From the NCBI GenBank assembly GCA_021784835.1, contig JAJYHI010000047.1, forward strand, positions 1-63,617: a DNA stretch of 63,617 nt, given 5' to 3'. The first letter of the stretch is position 1; each line of letters opens with the position of its first letter. This stretch comes from a bacterium (GTDB taxonomy: Bacteria > SZUA-79 > Acidulodesulfobacterales > Acidulodesulfobacteraceae). Below, one piece after another: positions 8,376-16,184 of the stretch. A model generated the notes under the pieces. It worked only from the letters and a program-made list of their open reading frames with translations. It searched no databases and had not been told where the DNA came from. The translations under genes were made by a program, and so were the position numbers.

Positions 8376-10052
8376 TTAATACGTCCTCGGCTGAGGTTTA
8401 AATTTAGTTATCGCAACTTCGGAAAAATCGAATTTTATGTTTCCGTTTCCGTCTAATGTCGCAAGCGTATGTTTGAGCCAGTTGGAATCGTCTCTTTCCG
8501 GAAAATCCGTCCTGTAATGAGCTCCCCTCGATTCCTTCCTGAGTATAGCTCCTCTAGCGATTACTTCGGCTATAAGCAGTATATTGCTAAACTCGAATGC
8601 TTCTACGATATCTGTATTAAATGTTTTCGATTTGTCGTCTATTCCTATATTTTTTGCGCGTTCTTTGAGTTCGCTTATTTTATCTAAAGCCTTTTTCATG
8701 GCATTTTCTTCCCTGAATACCCCGACGTCCGCTCTCATCTCTTCCTGAAGTTCGGATTTTAAAAGGCCGTGTCTTTCTTTTCCCGACGATTTTTTTAATT
8801 TTTCGAATTTTTCTTCGTCTCTTTTTATCGCCGATTCGTCGAATTTTCTGTCTCCGGCGGCAGATTTAAGATATTCGGCTATGTCTATTCCCGCCCTTCT
8901 GCCGAATACTACCGTATCGAGAAGGGAATTTCCGCCGAGTCTGTTTGCTCCGTGGACGCTGACGCAGGCAGACTCGCCTGCCGAATAGTAACCTTCTATT
9001 ACGGTTCTTCCGTTATAATCCGTTTTAATTCCGCCCATAGAGTAATGAGCGCCCGGTCTAATAGGAATAGGCTCGTGAATAGGATTAACGCCTTCAAAAT
9101 CTATAGATAACTGCATAATCTGAGGTAGTCTTTCCATTATTCTTTCTTTGCCGAGATGCCTTATATCTAAAAGAATTGCTCCGTCGACGCCCCTGCCTTC
9201 GTTTATTTCGGTCTGCTCCGCTCTTGCAACCACGTCTCTTGGCGCAAGTTCCATAGCTTTAGGAGCATATTTAGACATAAAGCGGACGCCGAGCGAATTA
9301 AGCAGATAAGCGCCTTCTCCTCTTGCTCCCTCCGTTACCAATATTCCGGTGCTTTTAAGCGTAGTTGGATGAAACTGTACGAATTCCATATCCATCAGCG
9401 GAACTCCGGCATTAATAGATATCGCCATGCCGTCTCCGGTATTTATTAACGCATTGGTATTGGAAGAATAAACCTGTCCGTAACCTCCGGTAGCGAATAA
9501 AACCGCCTTTGCGGCAATACCCTCGAATTTTCCGTTTTTAATATCGTATGCCACTACGCCGCTGACTTTTCCATTATCGGTAAGCAGGCTTGTAACGAAA
9601 TATTCATACAAAATTTTGGTTTTATATTTAAGTACGTTGTCGAACAATCCGTGCAGCATCATATGTCCCACGGCATCCGCATAGTAGCAGGAACGAGGGA
9701 AACTTTGTCCGCCGAAAGGCCTCTGTGCTATGCCGCCTTTATCGTTTCTGTTAAAAACGACGCCCATGCTCTGAAGTTCAAGTATGTTTCCGGGGGCTTC
9801 GCTCGTCAGTATTTCTATGGCATCCTGGTCGCCGAGATAATCGCTGCCTTTTACGGTATCGAAAAAATGGGATTCCCATGAATCGTTTTCGTCAAACGCG
9901 GCGTTGACTCCGCCTTGAGCCGCTCCCGAATGGGAACGCGTAGGATAAACCTTGCTGACTATTACGACATCTATGCCTTTTTTCCTAAGTTCTACGGCCG
10001 CCCTTAATCCCGCAAGTCCGGCGCCGACAATAACAACGTCATGTTTTAACAT
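8376..10052 (-). CDS. sdhA: Succinate dehydrogenase/fumarate reductase flavoprotein subunit
   Basis: Catalytic FAD subunit interconverting succinate and fumarate. The Rossmann motif VGAGLAGLRA is near residue 10, the covalent FAD histidine lies in SHSGAAQGG, HPTTL and GARGEG mark the substrate site, and RPGAHYSMGG lies near 345. 558 residues is normal. There is no Tat signal, so unlike periplasmic MfrA this enzyme is cytoplasmic-facing. First gene of sdhA-sdhB-sdhE-(phasin-like), with a sigma70-type promoter about 100 nt upstream. Direction (succinate oxidation or fumarate respiration) cannot be read from sequence; menaquinone synthesis via mqnA would permit fumarate reduction. Confidence 0.95.
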   Translation of the reverse strand: MLKHDVVIVGAGLAGLRAAVELRKKGIDVVIVSKVYPTRSHSGAAQGGVNAAFDENDSWESHFFDTVKGSDYLGDQDAIEILTSEAPGNILELQSMGVVFNRNDKGGIAQRPFGGQSFPRSCYYADAVGHMMLHGLFDNVLKYKTKILYEYFVTSLLTDNGKVSGVVAYDIKNGKFEGIAAKAVLFATGGYGQVYSSNTNALINTGDGMAISINAGVPLMDMEFVQFHPTTLKSTGILVTEGARGEGAYLLNSLGVRFMSKYAPKAMELAPRDVVARAEQTEINEGRGVDGAILLDIRHLGKERIMERLPQIMQLSIDFEGVNPIHEPIPIRPGAHYSMGGIKTDYNGRTVIEGYYSAGESACVSVHGANRLGGNSLLDTVVFGRRAGIDIAEYLKSAAGDRKFDESAIKRDEEKFEKLKKSSGKERHGLLKSELQEEMRADVGVFREENAMKKALDKISELKERAKNIGIDDKSKTFNTDIVEAFEFSNILLIAEVIARGAILRKESRGAHYRTDFPERDDSNWLKHTLATLDGNGNIKFDFSEVAITKFKPQPRTY

Positions 10053-10148
10053 TTATAACCTCTATTATTTTAACAATTCTTGGCGGCGGCAGACTTCATC
10101 CCGCCGTTTAAATCGATTGATTTTTATTATAAGAATACGGTTTTTGAT

Positions 10149-10177
10149 ATTATAGGATAAACGTTTAAAATTTGCAA
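10149..10177 (-). promoter_or_regulatory. Predicted sigma70-type promoter of sdhABE
   Basis: Read on the minus strand, TTGCAA (10177-10172) is followed by a 17-nt spacer and a perfect TATAAT (10154-10149). This places transcription start about 90 nt upstream of sdhA. The -35 box matches 4 of 6 positions and the -10 box 6 of 6. Confidence 0.55.
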
Positions 10178-10188
10178 TAAATTTTTTT

Positions 10189-10211
10189 AACCCAAATCCC
10201 GATTTAGGGTT
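10189..10211 (-). other. Hairpin behind moaC
   Basis: AACCCAAATC pairs with GATTTAGGGTT around a 2-nt loop with one bulged A, immediately after the moaC stop. The minus strand continues with A residues rather than T residues, so it is not a classical intrinsic terminator, but it separates moaC from the sdhA promoter. Confidence 0.35.
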
Positions 10212-10697
10212 TTACTTTCTTTTATACGTTCCGCTTTTTCCGCCTTCTTTGCTTATAAGGTAAATATCAGATATTTCTATGGATTTATCCGCAGCCTTCA
10301 GCATATCGTAAACGGTAAGCGCCGCTACGGATACGGCCGTCAAGCTTTCCATTTCTACGCCGGTTTTTCCCGATATTTTAACGGAGGATATTATATCGAT
10401 AGAATTTTCTTTCTCGTCCGTTTTAAACAAAATATCGCATCCTTCTATATTTAAAGGATGGCATAAAGGAATTAATTCCGACGTTTTTTTAGCCGCCATA
10501 ATTCCGGCTATCTTTGCAGTTCCGAAAACGTCTCCCTTTTTTCCTCCTCCGCCGGTCGCAAGTTTAAAAGCTTCTTCCGACATAGTAACTTTTGCATGGG
10601 CGGAAGCTATTCTGACCGTGCCGTTTTTTTCAGACACGTCAACCATTTTAGGCATTCCGTTTTCGTCTAAATGCGACAAAACCGCCTTATTTTTCAT
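10212..10697 (-). CDS. moaC: Cyclic pyranopterin monophosphate synthase MoaC
   Basis: Second step of molybdenum cofactor synthesis: it converts the MoaA product 3',8-cyclo-GTP to cPMP. The conserved LCHPL motif is at residues 78-82, followed by the EMESLTAVSVAAL and VYDMLKA block that forms the active site. 161 residues is full length. It stands alone rather than with moaA, MoaB or MoaD/E genes; the other Moco genes lie at 18.3, 24-27.5 and 53.4 kb in this window. Confidence 0.95.
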   Translation of the reverse strand: MKNKAVLSHLDENGMPKMVDVSEKNGTVRIASAHAKVTMSEEAFKLATGGGGKKGDVFGTAKIAGIMAAKKTSELIPLCHPLNIEGCDILFKTDEKENSIDIISSVKISGKTGVEMESLTAVSVAALTVYDMLKAADKSIEISDIYLISKEGGKSGTYKRK

Positions 10698-10726
10698 TTC
10701 ATTATCTCCTTAATTAAATTTATTTA

Positions 10727-12379
10727 TTAATACGTAAATCCTTTTTTATAATACCATTTTCTTATATCATACCCGATTCCGGCGGGTGCGGGCTTTATTC
10801 CTTTTACCGACCTGACGACTACGGGCATAGCGTAAGGAACGTATAAAAAAGTATAAGGGGCATCTTTTGCGAGAATACGCTGTATTTTAAAATAATACTT
10901 TTTCTGCTTTTTTAAATTAAACGTCGACCTTGCTTTTCTGAACAAAACGTCTATTTCGGGATTATTAAAAGAGGTAAAATTTAAGCCTTTAGGAACGATA
11001 TTAGAACCGGTAAATATCGAAGCGTTGTCATAAGGGTCGGGCGTTATGGTAAATCCCAGCAAAACGGTCTGAAACTTTTTTTTCATAATAAATTCGGATA
11101 TTAAAGACGTCCACTCCATAACCCTTATTTCTGCTTTTATACCTATTTTTTTTAAATTTTGCTGTATTATCTCGGCGGCAGAAAGCCTTTCTTGATTTCC
11201 TTGAGGAGTAAGAATAGTAAATCTGAAAGGAGTGCCGTTTTTTTCTAAAATTCCGTTTTTAAAGCGCCATCCCGCCTGTCTTAAAAGCCTCAGCGCTTTA
11301 TCGGGGTTATAGCGGTATTTTTTTACGTTCTTATCGTAAAAATAAGTTCCCGGCATAAAAGGGCCGTAACAGTGAATTCCCAATCCGAACAAAGCTCCTT
11401 TTATTATCTCTTTTTTATTTATCGCGTAGCTTAAAGCCTGCCTAACTTTTATATTTTTAAAAAGAGGGTCAAGAAGATTATACCCCAAAAAAGTAAAACT
11501 TAAAGAGGGATGAATATATTTTTTAAATCTTGACTTAAATCCTTTTCCTTCAGATTCATATTTGTACTGAATAGGACTTAATCCCATATAGCTTATACCG
11601 TTGGACTTAAGCATCAGGAACATAGACGAAATATCCGGCACTATCTTATATACGAGGCGCTTTATTTTTGGAGCGCCCATAAAATAATGGGGGTTGGCTT
11701 TCAGGACTATTTCGTATCCGTGTACCCATTTATCGAATTCGTATGGGCCGGTACCTATAGGATGGCTTCTCAATTTAGTAGTTAAAAGATTTTTTCCTTT
11801 TAAAAGTTTTTCCGGCAGTATGCTTAACCCCCATGAAGAAAGAGCGGGAGCGTAAGGCTTTTTGTAAGTTACCCGAAAAATATATTTTCCTATAGTTTGG
11901 GCTTTATACACCTTAAGGTATTCTGCGGCATAAGGCGTTGGCGTTTTAGGGTTTACCATCAAGCGGTATGTAAACATAACGTCTTTTGCCGTAAATTTTT
12001 GTCCGTTCTGCCAGTAAACGCGACGCCTTAAATAAAAAGTAATAGTTTTGCCGCCGTTGCTTATTTTCCAAGATTTTGCAAGATCGGGAACTATCTTGAA
12101 ATTGCGGTTATATCTGACCAACCCGTCGTAAATTTGAGAGGTAACTTCCGCGGTAGGCGCATCTGCCGCCATATTGCCTATAAGATTTGTCGCGTCTGCC
12201 GGCAAACCGATAATCAACGAGGAATTTTGAAGGTTTTTTAAAGGTTTTACTATTTTATTCCGGTTATTTTTAACGCCCGATTTTGAATAAAAAAATATAA
12301 TCGATGCGGCGGACAGCGTTAAGAGCGCAATAATAAGAAGCAGATACTTAATTCGTTTTTTATATCCGGATAATTTCAT
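10727..12379 (-). CDS. ABC transporter substrate-binding protein, family 5 (peptide/oligopeptide type)
   Basis: Periplasmic or membrane-tethered ligand-binding protein of the DppA/OppA family. An N-terminal hydrophobic stretch (residues 12-31) after a basic start acts as signal or anchor, with no lipobox Cys apparent. Family features include VSWKIS-type strands with WxNGxxFTAKDVMFTYRLM (about 125-140) and GTGPYEFDKW (about 210). Mature size is about 520 residues. No permease or ATPase genes are adjacent, so partners must be encoded elsewhere or it works as an orphan. Ligand unknown. It ends 30 nt before moaC on the same strand, which may be chance. Confidence 0.85.
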   Translation of the reverse strand: MKLSGYKKRIKYLLLIIALLTLSAASIIFFYSKSGVKNNRNKIVKPLKNLQNSSLIIGLPADATNLIGNMAADAPTAEVTSQIYDGLVRYNRNFKIVPDLAKSWKISNGGKTITFYLRRRVYWQNGQKFTAKDVMFTYRLMVNPKTPTPYAAEYLKVYKAQTIGKYIFRVTYKKPYAPALSSWGLSILPEKLLKGKNLLTTKLRSHPIGTGPYEFDKWVHGYEIVLKANPHYFMGAPKIKRLVYKIVPDISSMFLMLKSNGISYMGLSPIQYKYESEGKGFKSRFKKYIHPSLSFTFLGYNLLDPLFKNIKVRQALSYAINKKEIIKGALFGLGIHCYGPFMPGTYFYDKNVKKYRYNPDKALRLLRQAGWRFKNGILEKNGTPFRFTILTPQGNQERLSAAEIIQQNLKKIGIKAEIRVMEWTSLISEFIMKKKFQTVLLGFTITPDPYDNASIFTGSNIVPKGLNFTSFNNPEIDVLFRKARSTFNLKKQKKYYFKIQRILAKDAPYTFLYVPYAMPVVVRSVKGIKPAPAGIGYDIRKWYYKKGFTY

Positions 12380-12455
12380 ATTTATTTATTATCTCAGATT
12401 AAGAGGTAATGTTTCAAGGAAAAACAATATTCTTAATTCTGCAAATTTTCTTTAG

Positions 12456-12627
12456 AAAAAGTTATCGGATTTTATTTTTTGCATAAGAGAAAAAGGTGTC
12501 AGATTTTATTTTTTGCATGTTTAACAGTCAATTAATATTAAAAATTATTTGCAAAAAATTAATCTGACACCTTTTTCTCGCAAACGCAGTCGGGAGTAAA
12601 AGAATAAATAGATCTGACACCTTTTTT
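12456..12627. repeat. GGTGTCAGATT hairpin element (copy A2)
   Basis: Intergenic repeat between the SBP gene and argC. The core hairpin at 12490-12578 pairs GAAAAAGGTGTCAGATT... with ...AATCTGACACCTTTTTC. A decayed extra left arm lies at 12456 (GAAAAAGTTATCGGATT). A right flank gcagtcgggagtaa followed by GATCTGACACC (12588-12627) closely matches sequence at 63526-63617. Orientation is like copy A1. The loop is diverged, so it is an older copy. Confidence 0.75.
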
Positions 12628-12631
12628 GTTT

Positions 12632-13717
12632 TTAAGGATACGGCGAATACTGCGGTATTCCGAAGTCGGGCTCCAAACCGAACATAAGATTCATATTCTG
12701 AATTGCCTGGAGGGAAGCTCCTTTTCCGAGGTTGTCTATGGCGCTGACTATTTTAACCATTAAACCTGCCGAACCTGCGGCGTTTTCTTCGCGTATTTCA
12801 AAAGCGATATGGCAGTTATTGGTATAGACGACGTTTTTTATATTGCAGTCTTCTATATTATTAAGTATCGATACAAAAGGGCTACCCGAATAAAAACTTT
12901 CATATATGCCGGCTATATTTTCCATAGTTGAATCTTTATTTAATTTTAAATATACAGTGGTCAGTATGCCTCTGGAAACCGGAATAACATGAGGAGTAAA
13001 TATAACGTCGGGCGTAAGTTTGCAGGCTTTTTCTATTTTTTCTTTAATTTCCGGCAGATGCCTGTGCGTCCAGACGTTATAGGCCTTTGCGGAATTTTCT
13101 ATCTCGCAAAAAAGATTCTGCAGTTTTAAGCCTCTGCCTGCGCCGGAAATCCCAGACATAGAGTCTATTATAACCGGAAACGAAAAATCGACGCATCCTT
13201 TAAAAACAAGTGGCAATATCGGCAGTAAAGCGCCCGTCGGATAACAACCGGGATTGGCGATAAATTGCGAATTTTTGATTTTATCGTAAAAAACGTCGGA
13301 AAGACCGTAAACGAAACCGCCGTTTAATTCCGGAGCGTTATGCCTGCCGTAATTCCGCTCATAGACCGATACGTCGTCGAATCTGAAATCGGCTCCTATA
13401 TCGATTATTTTAACGTCTTTGTTTTTTTTTAAAACAGCCGGTATAAGTTTAGAACTTTCGTTGTGCGGAAGACAAAAAAATACGGCATCCGAAGACCCGC
13501 CTATTAAGTCTGCATCAAAAAGCGAAAATTTAATCTTGGATAATAAACTGTTTTTAGGAAATGTTTTTGCAAATAGCGGAAAAAAATCTGAAAGTTTTTT
13601 ACCGGCATTACTGTTTGAAGTAATTACCGATATAGAAACATCCGGTCTTGACGACAGCGCCCGTATAAGATATACGCCGCTGTAACCGGATGCCCCTACA
13701 ATCGAAACTCTTATCAT
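12632..13717 (-). CDS. argC: N-acetyl-gamma-glutamyl-phosphate reductase
   Basis: Third step of arginine synthesis, NADPH-dependent reduction to N-acetylglutamate semialdehyde. The NADP-binding GASGYSG motif is at residues 8-14, the catalytic Cys158 in NPGCYPTGA, and the HRHLPEI histidine around 220. At 361 residues it is slightly longer than many ArgC proteins because of a C-terminal tail ending GIPQYSPYP. It is 20 nt downstream of rpsI on the same strand; rplM-rpsI-argC is a gene order seen in several bacterial groups, so they probably share a transcript. Confidence 0.95.
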   Translation of the reverse strand: MIRVSIVGASGYSGVYLIRALSSRPDVSISVITSNSNAGKKLSDFFPLFAKTFPKNSLLSKIKFSLFDADLIGGSSDAVFFCLPHNESSKLIPAVLKKNKDVKIIDIGADFRFDDVSVYERNYGRHNAPELNGGFVYGLSDVFYDKIKNSQFIANPGCYPTGALLPILPLVFKGCVDFSFPVIIDSMSGISGAGRGLKLQNLFCEIENSAKAYNVWTHRHLPEIKEKIEKACKLTPDVIFTPHVIPVSRGILTTVYLKLNKDSTMENIAGIYESFYSGSPFVSILNNIEDCNIKNVVYTNNCHIAFEIREENAAGSAGLMVKIVSAIDNLGKGASLQAIQNMNLMFGLEPDFGIPQYSPYP

Positions 13718-13737
13718 TTATGGATATAACGATTATA

Positions 13738-14133
13738 TTATCTCTTAGAGAACTGGAATCTTGCTCTTGCCGCTTTCTGCCCGTATTTCTTTCTTTCTTT
13801 GACCCTGGGATCCCTTGTAAGCATAGAGGCTTTTGCAAGAGTTTCTTTTAATTCCGGATTTACAAGAAGGATAGCTTTTGCGAGAGCCAGTCTTACCGCT
13901 CCGGCTTGGCCGCTTAATCCGCCGCCGGATACGTTTATATATACGTCGAACTTATTTTCTATAGAATAAAAAGCTAAAGGTCTTACGGCAGAAACCCTGT
14001 GGCTTTCAAGCGGAAAATATTGCTCGAAATCTCTTCCGTTAATAATTATTTTGCCGGCGCCTTCTTTAAAATAAGCCCTTGCAATACCTGTTTTTCTTTT
14101 ACCTACCGCGTGTATAATGCTTTTTTTAGCCAT
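13738..14133 (-). CDS. rpsI: 30S ribosomal protein uS9
   Basis: Small-subunit protein whose C-terminal tail reaches the P-site tRNA. VGKRKTGIARA near the N-terminus, VSGGGLSGQAGA in the middle and the basic end KKYGQKAARARFQFSKR are all diagnostic. At 131 residues it is full length. Second gene of the rplM-rpsI pair, 62 nt after rplM. Confidence 0.98.
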   Translation of the reverse strand: MAKKSIIHAVGKRKTGIARAYFKEGAGKIIINGRDFEQYFPLESHRVSAVRPLAFYSIENKFDVYINVSGGGLSGQAGAVRLALAKAILLVNPELKETLAKASMLTRDPRVKERKKYGQKAARARFQFSKR

Positions 14134-14195
14134 CAGCTTTTACCTTATTAATTATATCTTGATTTAATTTCTATATTTTAATTGTTTACTTTATA

Positions 14196-14612
14196 TTACT
14201 TTACCTTATCGGCTATTTCTACCCTCACCGGCTTTTGCGCGGCATGAGGATGCTCTTCGCCTTCGTATATTTTAACTTTTTTTATTACCGCGTCGGACAG
14301 TTTATTCTTCGGAAGCATTCCTTTTATAGCCGAAAGCAAAGGATACGAATGGTCTTTTTTTACCATATCTCTATATTTGAACGTCTTAAGTCCTCCCGGA
14401 TAACCGCTGTGAAAATGGTACTCTTTGTCTTCGGTTTTTTTTCCGGTTAATTTAGCTTTGGCGCTGTTTATTATTATAACGAAATCTCCGTTGTCGGCAT
14501 ACGGCGTCCAGTCCGCTTTATCTTTGCCCATAAGCCTGTTGGCCGTAAAACTTGCTACTCTTCCAAGGCTTATATCTTTTGCGTCAACCAATATCCACTT
14601 GCTTTCAGTCAT
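14196..14612 (-). CDS. rplM: 50S ribosomal protein uL13
   Basis: Early-assembling large-subunit protein. WILVDAKDISLGRVAS at the N-terminus, the GD-FVIIINSAK block, GGLKTFKYRDM and the GMLPKNKLS motif are all present. 138 residues is slightly short at the C-terminus but typical. First gene of rplM-rpsI-(argC), with a putative promoter about 65 nt upstream. Confidence 0.97.
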   Translation of the reverse strand: MTESKWILVDAKDISLGRVASFTANRLMGKDKADWTPYADNGDFVIIINSAKAKLTGKKTEDKEYHFHSGYPGGLKTFKYRDMVKKDHSYPLLSAIKGMLPKNKLSDAVIKKVKIYEGEEHPHAAQKPVRVEIADKVK

Positions 14613-14671
14613 TCAAAATCTCCCGAAATAAAATATAAAATAATATATATGTATAATTTAAGCGTAGTTTT

Positions 14672-14702
14672 ATATTATTAAATAATTATGCTTTTTTGTC
14701 AA
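14672..14702 (-). promoter_or_regulatory. Predicted promoter of rplM-rpsI
   Basis: On the minus strand a perfect TTGACA (14702-14697) precedes an A+T-rich -10 region, read as TAATAT with 19-nt spacing or AATAAT with 17-nt spacing. The -35 box is convincing; the exact -10 is not. Confidence 0.5.
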
Positions 14703-14770
14703 GATTTTTTTTATGCTTGTCATTAAAATTTTAAAACCGAACCATTTTTATATAATTTAAATTTTAAAAC

Positions 14771-14859
14771 GAAAAAGGTGTCAGATTTATTTTACGCAAC
14801 ATCTTTTATCGTTAATTGTTCATTTTAGTATGCGTAAAATAAAATCTGACACCTTTTTC
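14771..14859. repeat. GGTGTCAGATT hairpin element (copy A3)
   Basis: The simplest copy of the family: one left arm and one right arm of about 28 nt, pairing almost throughout, around a loop containing atcttttatcgttaattg. It sits between the stop of the HPP gene and the upstream region of rplM. Same orientation as copy A4. Confidence 0.8.
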
Positions 14860-14877
14860 TAGTTGACTTTTTCTATC

Positions 14878-15426
14878 TTACCACCAATATTCCGGATATT
14901 TCCTGTATTTAGAAAAATTATTTACTACTACTGCGACTATTAATAGTATTAACGCTCCCAAACCTACCGGCATCAGCGGATAAAGAAAACCAAGCTTATA
15001 AATTCCTTTACCCCCTATAACCGCTATTAAAGCAGTGGCACCCCCTGGAGGGTGAAGGGTTTTAGTGGCATGCATAAGCATAATTGCAAACGAAACCGCC
15101 ACCGCGGCCGCTAAAGGCATATTTATATGACCGAGCAGTTTATAGCTTGCGACTCCTACAAAACCTGAAAGAATATGACCGCCCATAAGATTTCTCGGCT
15201 GTGCGAGAGGGGTTTTAATAGCGCCGTATATAAGAACCGCCGACGCTCCGAAAGAACCTATAAGTAAAGTCAAGTCGTACGGATTGAAAAATTTTGCGGA
15301 TATATATGCAACCACGCCTATACCGATTATAGAAGCTAAACCCGACCAAAAGATTACGTGCAGGCTTATGGTAGTTGCGTTTTCTCCTCCGCCTTTCATT
15401 CTGTCAAAGTATTCTTTAATCCACAT
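14878..15426 (-). CDS. HPP-family integral membrane protein
   Basis: About 182 residues with four to five transmembrane helices and the family motif LHPPGGATAL near residue 126. Members of this family have been linked to nitrite transport in cyanobacteria and plant plastids; that role is not proved for this subfamily. It lies 43 nt behind a two-CBS protein on the same strand. HPP domains are often fused to CBS domains in other bacteria, so the two probably form a split version of that architecture. A CRP/HcpR-type palindrome lies upstream of the pair. Confidence 0.85.
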   Translation of the reverse strand: MWIKEYFDRMKGGGENATTISLHVIFWSGLASIIGIGVVAYISAKFFNPYDLTLLIGSFGASAVLIYGAIKTPLAQPRNLMGGHILSGFVGVASYKLLGHINMPLAAAVAVSFAIMLMHATKTLHPPGGATALIAVIGGKGIYKLGFLYPLMPVGLGALILLIVAVVVNNFSKYRKYPEYWW

Positions 15427-15469
15427 TTTAGTTTCCCCGCTATAATTATAGTTAATTTTATTTATTTTT

Positions 15470-16075
15470 TTAATTTTTATCGATATGTTTTATTATATCC
15501 GTCATAGATATTACGCCGGCGAGTTTTCCGTTAATATCGACGACCGGCATAACTTTTATGCGTTTTTCGTTAAATACCGACGCCGCTTTTTTAATACACG
15601 TGTCCGTCGATACGGTAATTGCGGGCGAAGTCATAATATCTTTAACATTTTTGGCATCGATAGTTCTTTGAGAATGAGGGGTAGGCTCGCCTATAAGGTG
15701 TCTTACCAAATCTTTAAACGTGTGTTTTTTTATGACTCCCGCGCTGGTTAAGATATCGGAATCGGACAGAAATCCGACGACTGCGTTTTCGTCGTTAACT
15801 ACCGGAGCGCATGTCAGCCTTTTTTCCGCAAGCAGATTCATTGCATCGTGTATTCCAGAATTTTCATGCACTGAAACCGCATTTTTCGACATCACTTTAT
15901 CGACGGTAATGCCATGAACTTTATCCTTCGCCAGCGCAAACGCATCTTTGTAAATTTTAATGAAATCGCCCAAAGATATATCGATGTAAGTTTTGTGTTT
16001 TTCGAATGCTTCCCTGATATCTTCTTCGGTCACTTCTACGCAGCTTTTTTCTTTTTCTTCGTTTAAGTTTTCCAT
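15470..16075 (-). CDS. Tandem CBS-domain regulatory protein
   Basis: Soluble 201-residue protein with two CBS motifs. The first spans about 60-120 (TVDKVMSKNAVSV, TCAPVVNDENAVVGFLSDSDI) and the second about 140-200 (VKDIMTSPAITV, VMPVVDINGKLAGVISMTDI). CBS pairs bind adenosyl ligands and gate partner proteins. Positioned directly upstream of the HPP membrane protein, it is the likely cytoplasmic regulator of that transporter. An N-terminal helix of about 55 residues precedes the CBS pair. Ligand residues cannot be assigned with confidence. Confidence 0.88.
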   Translation of the reverse strand: MENLNEEKEKSCVEVTEEDIREAFEKHKTYIDISLGDFIKIYKDAFALAKDKVHGITVDKVMSKNAVSVHENSGIHDAMNLLAEKRLTCAPVVNDENAVVGFLSDSDILTSAGVIKKHTFKDLVRHLIGEPTPHSQRTIDAKNVKDIMTSPAITVSTDTCIKKAASVFNEKRIKVMPVVDINGKLAGVISMTDIIKHIDKN

Positions 16076-16166
16076 AATTTTTTCCTCAATTTTAAAATTA
16101 AATTAGGGGATTTTTATTGTTTATAGTATGTTTTATTTTATATTAGCAAACGGTATATTTTTAATA

Positions 16167-16182
16167 TGTGATTTATATCACA
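16167..16182. promoter_or_regulatory. Perfect CRP/FNR-superfamily palindrome (HcpR-like)
   Basis: TGTGA-N6-TCACA, a perfect inverted repeat with spacer TTTATA, lies 92-107 nt upstream of the CBS gene and just after the stop of the ferredoxin gene. This matches the CRP consensus and also the motif described for HcpR, a CRP-family nitrosative-stress regulator of anaerobic delta-proteobacteria. No CRP-family gene is in the window. Confidence 0.55.
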
Positions 16183-16184
16183 AA

